A program made the translations under genes and the position numbers. A stretch of DNA of 64,000 nt from Actinacidiphila yeochonensis CN732 (GTDB lineage: Bacteria; Actinomycetota; Actinomycetes; Streptomycetales; Streptomycetaceae): positions 744,001 through 808,000 of the forward strand of contig NZ_JQNR01000003.1 in the NCBI RefSeq assembly GCF_000745345.1, read 5' to 3'. Under the pieces are notes generated by a model, which did not search any database, was not told the DNA's origin, and saw only the letters and a program-made list of their open reading frames with translations. Shown piece by piece: positions 36,385 through 43,410 of this stretch; position 1 is the stretch's first letter, and every line of letters starts with the position of its first letter.

Positions 36385-37203
36385 TCAGAGTGGCGGGAGC
36401 GCTCCCACAGCGCGCTGCTCCCGCCGTCCTCGGGGGTCACCGGGCGCGAAGTCGCGACGCCTGCGGTGCGGCACTGCCGCAGGCCCTGACAGGGGTGCGG
36501 CCGGGCGTCGCACCGGAGGCCGGGTGGTGGCGGCCACGGCTGCGGCGAGGGCCGCGGCGGCGCCGTGGACGACCGGCTCGCCGTGGCCGAAGAGTGCCGT
36601 GTCCGGGGCGAGTTCGGCCAGACGGCGCAGGGACGCCACGGCCCGGGCACGGTCGGTGTTGAAGACGCCGAGCATGGTGCGGCCCACGTCGGCCACCGCG
36701 TCACCGGTGAACAGCACTCCGGGGCCGGGCAGATGGAGGGCCGGCGAGCCGTCGGTGGGGCGGGGCGCGGCGACGACCACCGCTCGGCCGCCGAACGGCA
36801 GCACGTCGCCGTCCTCCACCTCGCGGTCCACCCGGCAGGGCGGAGCGGCCGGCAGCGGCGGCAGCGCCGCCATGACGGGCCTCTCCAACTCCTCCAGCAC
36901 CGGCGGCGCGCCCGCCGCCCCGCTCCGGATCACCGGGGCGTCCAGCCGGTGCGCCACCACCTCCGCGCCGTGCGGCGCGGCGAGCGCGGTGGCGCCGCCG
37001 ACGTGGTCCTCATGCCCGTGGGTGAGCACGATCCGCGTCAACGGCGTCCCGTCCAGCGCCCGGTGGGTCGCGTCTGCGCGGTCCGCGGTCCCCGTGTCGA
37101 CCAGGGTGGCCCCGCCGGCCTCACGCCACAGGTAGGCGGCGCCCACGGGGAAGCGCGGCATGGTCAGGCCGGGGAGTACTCCGACGACGTCAGCGGAGTC
37201 CAT
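36385..37203 (-). CDS. metallo-beta-lactamase fold hydrolase, one metal ligand apparently missing
   Basis: 272 residues from ATG 37203. Has the metal motif HGHEDH (IVLTHGHEDHVGGATAL), VDTGTADRADATHRAL, and the later Asp ligand GVLFTGDAVAD plus FGHGEPV. The strand that normally reads PGHTPGS is APRPTDGSPALHL, so the His ligand of metal site 1 is not seen. The last ~45 residues are Arg/Pro-rich. Could be an inactive or altered hydrolase. Lies between lacI and Gfo/Idh on the same strand. Confidence 0.85.
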   Translation of the reverse strand: MDSADVVGVLPGLTMPRFPVGAAYLWREAGGATLVDTGTADRADATHRALDGTPLTRIVLTHGHEDHVGGATALAAPHGAEVVAHRLDAPVIRSGAAGAPPVLEELERPVMAALPPLPAAPPCRVDREVEDGDVLPFGGRAVVVAAPRPTDGSPALHLPGPGVLFTGDAVADVGRTMLGVFNTDRARAVASLRRLAELAPDTALFGHGEPVVHGAAAALAAAVAATTRPPVRRPAAPLSGPAAVPHRRRRDFAPGDPRGRREQRAVGALPPL

Positions 37204-37583
37204 GGCGCCTGCCTGTCCGGCCGGCCGCGCGCGCCGCCGGGTGTTTGCCCCGGGCTCAGCGCGGCACCGACCGCAGCCGTCATCCGGATCGACGGGCACC
37301 CGGATCGACGGGGCCACCCAGGTCGCCGGGATCACCGGATCACCGGATCACCGGCGCCACCCGAACCGCGGGTCACCCTCCGGCGCACGCACCGTACTTG
37401 ACGCGTCGCTCTTCCGTTCGGCGCGCCGCCGCCGCTGTCCCGCGTGCCGTCGGCGCGGCCCCGCGCGGCGCCTGTGCGACGCCGCCCGCGCGGCCCCGCC
37501 GCCGTCGGCAGGAGTGCCGCACAGGCGGTGCGCCCGCGTGTCGGGCCGGCGGCGCGGTGGACCAGCCCGACAGCCGACGGGGT
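37204..37583. other. gene-free region between lacI and the MBL gene
   Basis: 380 bases. Contains three tandem GGATCACC units (37329-37352) and two nearby ATCGACGGG words. Nothing codes convincingly. Confidence 0.6.
37329..37352. repeat. 8-base tandem repeat GGATCACC, three copies
   Basis: Exact head-to-tail copies about 130 bases upstream of the MBL gene start. Confidence 0.85.
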
Positions 37584-38642
37584 TCAGGGCCGGAGCGGCG
37601 GCGCGCTGCTGGCCCGTTCGATCAGCCGGGTGGCCAGATCCACCCGCAGGGTGCTCGGCTCCTTGGCCCGGCTGATGTCGATCACCAGGCGGGCGGCGGC
37701 CTCGGCCATCTCGGTGAGCGGCTGGCGGACGGTGGTCAGCGGCGGGCTGATCCACCGGGCCAGCGGCAGGTCGTCGAAGCCGACCACGCTCAGGTCCCGC
37801 GGGATGCCCAGGCCGAGTTCGCGGGCGGCCTCGTAAAGGCCCATCGCCTGGAGGTCGTTGCCGGTGAAGACGGCGGTGGGGCGGTCCGGCAGGCGCAGCA
37901 GCTCCAGGCCCGCGTTGAAGCCGGCCTCGTGGTGGAAGTTGCCGAACCGCACCAGCCGGGAGTCGAAGGCGACGCCCGCGGTCTCCAGGGCGGCCCGGTA
38001 GCCGTCGATCCTGGCGCGACTGCACATCATGCCGTCCGGCCCGCCGATGATGCCGATGCGGCGGTGGCCCAGCTCCAGCAGGTGGCGGGTGGCGGCGAGC
38101 CCGCCCTGCCAGTTGGTGGCGCCGATCGCCGGGACGTCGTCGCCGGGGTCGCCGGCCGGGTCCATGACGACGAACGGTATGTCGCGACTGGTGAGTTGGG
38201 CGCGCTGGGCGGAGTCGAGGTCGGAGAGCACCAGGATCACGCCGGTCGGACGGCGCGCCAGGACGCCGTCGACCCAGGTCTGGCCGGGAGTGAGCCGCCC
38301 GGCCGACTCCGACAGCACCACGTTCAGGCCCTCCAGCCGGGCCACGTTCTCGACGCCGCGGATGACCTCCATGGCCCACGAGCTCTCCAACTCGTGGAAG
38401 ACCAGGTCGATCAGCGGAGCACTCTGCACACTGCCGCGCCGCCGCTGGTACCCGTGCAGCCGCAGCAGTTCCTCCACCCGGCTCCTGGTGGCCGGTGCCA
38501 CGTCGCCGCGCCCGTTGAGGACCTTCGAAACAGTCGGGGCCGAGACGCCCGCCGCCTTGGCGATCTCGGCGAGGGTGGCCGCGCCCGCGCTCGGTGCTTG
38601 GGGCTGGTCATCCGGTGGATGTTGAACGCTGGTGGCACTCAT
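37584..38642 (-). CDS. LacI family transcriptional repressor
   Basis: 352 residues from ATG 38642. N-terminal LacI helix-turn-helix, residues ~22-70: ATLAEIAKAAGVSAPTVSKVLNGRGDVAPATRSRVEELLRLHGYQRR; then a periplasmic-binding-like sugar sensor: IDLVFHELESSWAMEVIRGVE, GVILVLSDL, GHRRIGIIGGP, AVFTGNDLQAMGLYEAARELGLGIPRDLSVVGFDDLPLARWISPPLTTVRQP. Expected to bind a palindrome and release it on binding a sugar. A palindrome lies 95 bases upstream of its own start, and a matching one lies before the Gfo/Idh operon. Confidence 0.95.
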   Translation of the reverse strand: MSATSVQHPPDDQPQAPSAGAATLAEIAKAAGVSAPTVSKVLNGRGDVAPATRSRVEELLRLHGYQRRRGSVQSAPLIDLVFHELESSWAMEVIRGVENVARLEGLNVVLSESAGRLTPGQTWVDGVLARRPTGVILVLSDLDSAQRAQLTSRDIPFVVMDPAGDPGDDVPAIGATNWQGGLAATRHLLELGHRRIGIIGGPDGMMCSRARIDGYRAALETAGVAFDSRLVRFGNFHHEAGFNAGLELLRLPDRPTAVFTGNDLQAMGLYEAARELGLGIPRDLSVVGFDDLPLARWISPPLTTVRQPLTEMAEAAARLVIDISRAKEPSTLRVDLATRLIERASSAPPLRP

Positions 38643-38736
38643 GTCAGCGATCGTAGCCCGAGGGCCCCTCTCTCATCGACGGCCAGCACACCCACTTCTC
38701 ACCCCCCGGCTGGTACCGCAACATTCTTTCACTTCG

Positions 38737-38749
38737 CCGAAATGTTCGG
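38737..38749. promoter_or_regulatory. LacI operator candidate before lacI
   Basis: CCGAA-ATG-TTCGG, a perfect 13-base palindrome between the lacI start and the MFS stop. Same CGAA-N3-TTCG core as the site at 36296. Confidence 0.55.
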
Positions 38750-38768
38750 GAAACCGGAGCGGCGAAGT

Positions 38769-40307
38769 TCAGCCACGCGCGCCGCTCCGACGATCCCGCA
38801 GGTCCGGACCTGGCGCGGAGCCGGACGCCGCCCCGGAACCGGGGCCGCCGCCGGAGCCGCGCAGGAACACGGCGGCGAGCAGCACCCCGAGGACGACGAG
38901 GGCGGTGTTGACGGCGACGGCCCGGGTGACGCCGTGCAGTACCGCCGCGGCGGTCGCCGCGCCCCCGCCGGCCGAGGCGACCACCGCGGACATGACGGGG
39001 GTGCCCAGGGTGATACCCACCTGCTGCGCCATGGAGGCGAGACCGGTGGCCAGCCCCTGTTCGCCGTCGGGCAGCCCGCTGGTCACGGTGACCATGAAGC
39101 CGACGATGACCAGCATGTTGCCCACCCCGCCGAAGAACGTGGCGGGCAGCAGCAGCGCCATGGACGGTCCGGTCCCGGTGCCGAGGAGCAACAGGGCTCC
39201 GGTGCACACCGCTTGGAGCAGGCCGCCGCCGACCAGGACGGCCGCCGTCGAGGTGCGTCCGATCGCCCGGGGCGCGAGGAGGCCGCCTGCGACGGTACCC
39301 AGACCGAGGACTCCGAAAGCGGTCCCCGCCTCCAGCGGTGAGAAGCCGAGCGTCTTCTGGAGGTAGAGGGTGAGGAGATAGACCAGCGAGGTCTCGGTGG
39401 CGAAGGCGAGCAGACCGAGCAGGTTGCCCCACGCCACCGTGCGCCGGGCGAGCACCCGCGGCGGCACCAGCGGCTCCGCCGCCCGCCGCTCCACCAGGGC
39501 GAGGACGGCCAGCGCGGCGGCGCCGACGAGCAGGCCGGCCAGCGTCCGCGCGTCGGTCCAGCCGTAGGCGCCGGCCTGGGTGAGCCCGTAGACGAGGCCG
39601 AGCAGGCCGAGCGTGGCGGAGAGTGCGCCCGGCAGGTCGAGCGCCGGGCGGGCGGCCGGCCGGGACTCGCGGATGACGGCGGGGGCGACGGCCGCGACGG
39701 CCAGCGCCACGGGCACGTTCACGAAGAACGCCCAACGCCAGGAGAGCAGGTCGGTCAGGACGCCGCCGAGGATCGCGCCCGTGGTGAAGCCGGCCGACAT
39801 CAGCGCGCCGCTGGCCCCCAGCGCCCGCCGCCGCAGCGGCCCTTCGGGGAACGAGGTGGTCAGCAGCGACAGCCCGGCGGGCGTGGCCGCGGCGGTCGCG
39901 AGCCCCTGCGCGACCCGGGCCGCCAGCAGCGTCCCGGGGCCGGTGGCCAGTCCGCCGGCGAGGGAGGCCAGCCCGAGCAGCGCGGTGCCGGCGACGAAGA
40001 TCCTCTTCCGCCCGATCAGGTCGCCGACCCGGCCGAAGAAGAGGGTGAATCCGGCGGCGCACAGCGCGAACGCGGTGGCCACCCACTGGAGGTCGGACAG
40101 CGCGAAACCCAGACCGTCCCCGATCTCGGGCAGCGCCACGTTCAGGATCGAGAAGTCGACGGCGAGCATGAACTGGGTGACGAGCAGCACGGCGAGCACC
40201 AGCCGGAGCCGGCCGGTCAGCCGGACCGGCTCCTCGACTGCGGCTGTCGTCCCCGCTACGGCCGGGAGGCTGCCGCCACCGGGCGGCGGTGTGGTCACTG
40301 CGGGCAT
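38769..40307 (-). CDS. MFS transporter, DHA2 (14-helix) drug efflux type
   Basis: 512 residues from ATG 40307. Fourteen predicted membrane helices. Motif A between helices 2 and 3 (GRVGDLIGRKRIF), motif D1 at helix 1 (VDFSILNVALPEIG) and the helix-5 Gly/Pro-rich segment (GAILGGVLTDLLSWRWAFFVNVPV) are all present, as in proton-driven multidrug exporters. Divergent from the TetR gene with a perfect operator-like palindrome between them, so it is the probable TetR target. Confidence 0.94.
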   Translation of the reverse strand: MPAVTTPPPGGGSLPAVAGTTAAVEEPVRLTGRLRLVLAVLLVTQFMLAVDFSILNVALPEIGDGLGFALSDLQWVATAFALCAAGFTLFFGRVGDLIGRKRIFVAGTALLGLASLAGGLATGPGTLLAARVAQGLATAAATPAGLSLLTTSFPEGPLRRRALGASGALMSAGFTTGAILGGVLTDLLSWRWAFFVNVPVALAVAAVAPAVIRESRPAARPALDLPGALSATLGLLGLVYGLTQAGAYGWTDARTLAGLLVGAAALAVLALVERRAAEPLVPPRVLARRTVAWGNLLGLLAFATETSLVYLLTLYLQKTLGFSPLEAGTAFGVLGLGTVAGGLLAPRAIGRTSTAAVLVGGGLLQAVCTGALLLLGTGTGPSMALLLPATFFGGVGNMLVIVGFMVTVTSGLPDGEQGLATGLASMAQQVGITLGTPVMSAVVASAGGGAATAAAVLHGVTRAVAVNTALVVLGVLLAAVFLRGSGGGPGSGAASGSAPGPDLRDRRSGARG

Positions 40308-40693
40308 GGCGTGTCTGCCTTTCGGCCCGGCGCACCGCACGCGGACGCGGCGGTACGCGGGGCCAGGTGAACGGACGGAGGTGTCGGGATGCGGCCGCGC
40401 GGCGGCCGCGCGCACGGAGGCCGGTGACTCGGCCAGGCTTAACGGGATTTGAATCCCGTTACGTCGCCGACTGTAGCACCGCACAGCTCCTTAAAGGAAC
40501 TGCGATCCCGATACGTGTAGGCTGAGGACGTGCGAACGGCCCGGCGGCGCGACCCGCGACCGGGCCCACGCCGTCGAAGGAGCGCCGAGCCGCACACGGG
40601 CGCGGGGCGGGCCCGGGAGGCGCGGAACGGCTCCGCGCGGCGCCCCGAGAAGCAGTCCGGAGAAGCGGTCCGGAGAAGCGTGAAGGAGTCCAG
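40308..40693. other. divergent TetR/MFS promoter region
   Basis: 386 bases; the AT-rich centre (40430-40530) holds the TetR operator candidate. A second, half-site-like copy (GATCCCGATACG) is at 40504-40515. No gene is supportable. Confidence 0.6.
40440..40461. promoter_or_regulatory. TetR operator candidate
   Basis: Perfect inverted repeat, arms TAACGGGATT and AATCCCGTTA around a TG spacer (10-2-10), midway between the divergent MFS and TetR genes. Confidence 0.65.
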
Positions 40694-41509
40694 GTGAGCC
40701 GCGAGGAGAAGGATCGAGCCGGAGGCCGCCGGACAGCCGCCCACCCCGGCGCCAGGGCCACAGGGACCACCGGCAGCACCGGCAGCACCGGCAGCACCGG
40801 CAGCACCGGCAGCACCGGCAGCACCGGCAGCACCGGCAGCACCGGCAGCGAGGCTCCCGCTCCCGGCACCGCCCGCCCCGGCGGCCGCACGGCCCGGGTC
40901 CGCGAGGCGGTCCTCCAGGCCGCCGCGGACGCGCTGGCCGAACGGGGCTTCGACGCCCTGGACCTGGCCGAGATCGCCCGCGCCGCCGGAGTCGGCAGGA
41001 CGACGGTCTACCGCCGCTGGGGCACCCCCGGCGCCCTGGCCGCCGAACTGCTGGCGGACATGGCCGAGCAGTCGCTGCCGCGCGCCGACTCCGGTTCCCT
41101 CGACGGCGACCTGCGCGCCAACGCGCGCCTGGTCGTCAGGACGCTCACCGAACCGCGCCAGGGCCGGCTGTTCACCGCGCTGATCGCCGCCTCCCTCTGC
41201 GACGCCCAGGCCGCGGCGGCGCTGCGGCGCTTCTACGCCGTCCGGATCGACGAGTGGGCCGGCTGCGTCACCGACGCCGTGGCCCGGGGCGAACTGCCCG
41301 GGGGTACGGACGGACGGCAGGTCGTCGCGGCGGTGTCCGCCCCCCTGTACTACGCCCTGCTGAACACGGGCGCGCCCCTGACCGAGGAGGCCGCCGACCG
41401 GGCCGCCGCCGCCGCCTGCGCCGCCGCCCGCGCCGGCGTGTGGGCCGACTCCACCGCCAACCAAACCGCCAACCCAACCGCCAACCCCCCTTCCGCACCA
41501 ACGAGTTGA
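40694..41509 (+). CDS. TetR family repressor with a GST-repeat N-terminal tail
   Basis: 271 residues, GTG 40694 with AAGGAG upstream. Before the DNA-binding domain comes a flexible tail containing (Gly-Ser-Thr)8 encoded by a 9-base minisatellite. Helix-turn-helix at about residues 70-115: REAVLQAAADALAERGFDALDLAEIARAAGVGRTTVYRRWGTPGALAAELL. The ligand-binding C-terminal domain is TetR_C_11-like (LVVRTLTEPRQGRLFTALIAASL). A tail of Thr/Ala/Asn/Pro repeats (ANQTANPTANPP) ends the protein. Likely represses the divergent MFS exporter. Confidence 0.92.
   Translation: MSREEKDRAGGRRTAAHPGARATGTTGSTGSTGSTGSTGSTGSTGSTGSTGSEAPAPGTARPGGRTARVREAVLQAAADALAERGFDALDLAEIARAAGVGRTTVYRRWGTPGALAAELLADMAEQSLPRADSGSLDGDLRANARLVVRTLTEPRQGRLFTALIAASLCDAQAAAALRRFYAVRIDEWAGCVTDAVARGELPGGTDGRQVVAAVSAPLYYALLNTGAPLTEEAADRAAAAACAAARAGVWADSTANQTANPTANPPSAPTS
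40772..40849 (+). repeat. in-frame 9-base minisatellite in tetR
   Basis: GGCAGCACC repeated eight full times plus six bases, coding (Gly-Ser-Thr)8-Gly-Ser. Length changes of whole units would leave the frame intact. Confidence 0.95.
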
Positions 41510-41569
41510 TGCCGGGCGCCGCGCGCACCGGCAGAGGGCGGGGTGCGGCCGGGAACCTCCGGAGGGGCT

Positions 41570-41613
41570 GTTCATCCGTGCCCACCCGGCCGTTCACCCT
41601 GATCTCACCGAGA
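41570..41613 (+). promoter_or_regulatory. probable PHO box of the phosphatase gene
   Basis: Four head-to-tail 11-base units at 41570, 41581, 41592 and 41603. The first is GTTCATCCGTG and the third GTTCACCCTGA; the second and fourth are weaker (CCCACCC and TCTCACC cores). This is the layout of PhoP sites in Streptomyces, which are 11-base direct repeats of GTTCACC type. It ends 30 bases before the start codon, with TACCGT as a possible -10. Confidence 0.6.
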
Positions 41614-41642
41614 GGGCGCCGACACTTCCTACCGTCCGCTCC

Positions 41643-42764
41643 ATGAGCACGTTCTCCCACGTCAAGCGGGGTGCGGCGGTTGCCGCCTGCGCCGCAGTCC
41701 TGGTCGGCGCCGGCGCCGGCGCCGCCATCGCGCAGCCCAACGCCCACGCCTCCGCGTTCGCGCACCGCCCCGCCCCGGTCTCCCGGACCGTCGCCAGCCC
41801 GTTCACCTCCGCCTCCGTCGCGTACGGGAAGCAGCCGGGCACCCTCACGGTCTCCTTCGCCACCTCCCGGCACGAGCGGGTCGCGGTCTTCGCCGGCACC
41901 TCCGCCTCGGCGCAGACCCGCCTGGTCGGCACCGCGAACGGTTCGGCGAAGCTGACGGTGACCGGCGTCCACGGTTCGTGGGTCCGGCTGGTGCCCGCCT
42001 CCGGCGCCCCGCTGGTGCTGACGGTGCGCGACCTCGGTCTCGCCTCCGACCCGAACCTCCGCGACGCGGGCGGCTACCGCACCGCCGACGGCCAGTGGGT
42101 GCGGATGGGCCTCGTGTACCGCTCGGCCGCGCTGACGCTGAGTGCCGCGGACCAGAAGGTGGTCGACAGCCTCGGTATCACCAGCGACGTCGACCTGCGC
42201 ACCCCGGCGGAGATCGCCGCCGCGCCGGACTCCGTCCCGACCGGCGCGAAGTACACCAACCTCAACATCATCGGCACCGGCTCGGCGGGCATGGCGACCT
42301 CGATCACCACGGCCGACCAGATGGCCGCGATGATGGAGGACACCGAGCGCTCCTTCGTCACGCAGGACAACGCCAAGCAGGACTTCGGGAAGCTGATCAC
42401 CCAGATCGCGAACGCCAAGGGCGCCACGCTCTACCACTGCTCGGCGGGCAAGGACCGCACCGGCTGGACCAGCGCGGTCCTGCTGACGCTGCTCGGCGTC
42501 GACCGGGCCACGGTCACCCAGGACTACCTGCTCAGCAACCAGTACTACTACGACAGCCCGGCCGCGCAGGCCACGCTCGCCGCCATGACCCCGGAGCAGG
42601 CCGCCGTCTACGCCCCGGCCCTCCAGGTGCGCGCGTCCTACCTCGACGCCGGGTTCGACGAGGTCTCCAAGGACTACGGCTCGATGTACGACTACGCCGT
42701 GAAGGGCCTGGGGATCTCCCCGGCGACGATCGCCAAGCTCCGCGCCCGCATGCTGGCCGGCTGA
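41643..42764 (+). CDS. secreted tyrosine/lipid phosphatase (PtpB-like)
   Basis: 373 residues, ATG 41643. Sec signal (HVKRGAAVAACAAVLVGAGAGAAIA), then a ~90-residue beta-rich segment (residues 45-128), then the phosphatase domain: DLGLASDPNLRDAGGYRTADGQWVRMGLVYRSAAL and P-loop HCSAGKDRTGWTS with nucleophile Cys266 and Arg272. This HCxAGKDRTG loop is that of the Y_phosphatase3 family including mycobacterial PtpB, which acts on phosphotyrosine and phosphoinositides. Outside the cell it could serve phosphate scavenging, supported by the PHO box upstream. Confidence 0.92.
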   Translation: MSTFSHVKRGAAVAACAAVLVGAGAGAAIAQPNAHASAFAHRPAPVSRTVASPFTSASVAYGKQPGTLTVSFATSRHERVAVFAGTSASAQTRLVGTANGSAKLTVTGVHGSWVRLVPASGAPLVLTVRDLGLASDPNLRDAGGYRTADGQWVRMGLVYRSAALTLSAADQKVVDSLGITSDVDLRTPAEIAAAPDSVPTGAKYTNLNIIGTGSAGMATSITTADQMAAMMEDTERSFVTQDNAKQDFGKLITQIANAKGATLYHCSAGKDRTGWTSAVLLTLLGVDRATVTQDYLLSNQYYYDSPAAQATLAAMTPEQAAVYAPALQVRASYLDAGFDEVSKDYGSMYDYAVKGLGISPATIAKLRARMLAG

Positions 42765-42789
42765 GCGTCCCCGCCGTTCCCCCGCTCCC

Positions 42790-42830
42790 CCGCGGCCCCG
42801 GCGCGCCCACGCGGCGCCCCGGGGCCGCGG
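42790..42830 (+). terminator. hairpin terminator after the phosphatase gene
   Basis: Perfect 12-base arms CCGCGGCCCCGG and CCGGGGCCGCGG around a 17-base loop, 26 bases after the stop. No T run. Confidence 0.5.
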
Positions 42831-42923
42831 CCTTCCGCGGGGCCCCGCCTCGTACGCCCCCGACCGGTACGCCCCCGGACGGAACCCCGCCGGGAAGCCG
42901 CGCCGCGGTCCTACGCTGGGGAC

Positions 42924-43130
42924 ATGGACGCTCCGGTCATCGTGCACCCCCCAGGTCCCGGCGGACGCCGTGTGACGATCCGCGGCGAGCACGCCGGTAC
43001 CGCCACCGGCACCGCCGACCTGCTGGAATTCCTGCGCCGGGCCGGCCTGGACGACCTCGACGCACTCGACCTGCGCCGCCCCGAGCTCGTCCAGTGGCGC
43101 GGCGCCGGCCCCGAGCGCTGGGAGGACTGA
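42924..43130 (+). CDS. small conserved-looking protein of unknown function
   Basis: 68 residues, ATG 42924 after GGGGACAT-like sequence. Sequence MDAPVIVHPPGPGGRRVTIRGEHAGTATGTADLLEFLRRAGLDDLDALDLRRPELVQWRGAGPERWED is compact, acidic at the end and free of low-complexity runs, and shows the third-position GC bias of a real gene. No domain recognised; no signal or membrane segment. Convergent with ppdK. Confidence 0.65.
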   Translation: MDAPVIVHPPGPGGRRVTIRGEHAGTATGTADLLEFLRRAGLDDLDALDLRRPELVQWRGAGPERWED

Positions 43131-43180
43131 GGCTCCGGGGCCGAGGGCCGGCGGGTACGGCCCGGGGGTACGGCAAAAGA

Positions 43181-43217
43181 GCTACGGCCAGAGAGTTACG
43201 GCCAGAGAGCTGCGGCC
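43181..43217. repeat. 14-base tandem repeat downstream of ppdK
   Basis: GCTACGGCCAGAGA then GTTACGGCCAGAGA, then a partial third copy (GCTGCGGCC). Confidence 0.75.
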
Positions 43218-43234
43218 CGGGCCGGGAGAAGGGT

Positions 43235-43268
43235 GGGGGCGGCGCGCTCGCACAGGCGCGCCGCCCCC
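43235..43268 (-). terminator. strong hairpin downstream of ppdK
   Basis: Perfect 12-base arms GGGGGCGGCGCG and CGCGCCGCCCCC with a 10-base loop, about 140 bases beyond the ppdK stop and 105 beyond the small gene on the other strand. Likely a bidirectional terminator; an overlapping smaller hairpin (43261-43278) is an alternative fold. Confidence 0.55.
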
Positions 43269-43359
43269 GTCGGGGCGGACCCGGGGGTGCCGGCGGTGAG
43301 GGGTGGGCCCCAGGGCACGGGCCATCCGCCGGCGGTCCGGGTCGGCCCCGGATTCAGGT

Positions 43360-43410
43360 GGTCATCCGGTACGTCGGTCCGGTCATCGGATACGTCCGTC
43401 CGCTCATCGC
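43360..43410. repeat. 21-base tandem repeat at the ppdK 3' end
   Basis: Copies at 43360-43380 and 43381-43401 differ at three bases; a partial third begins at 43402 and overlaps the ppdK stop codon (43404-43406). Confidence 0.75.

Noticed and set aside
40437..40465. T-arm-like sequence (GGGATTCAAATCCC on the minus strand), suggesting a tRNA 3' end or attachment site
   Set aside because: The loop cannot be seven bases with a paired five-base stem, and no acceptor, D or anticodon arms are present. The symmetric 10-2-10 palindrome between TetR and its exporter is better explained as an operator.
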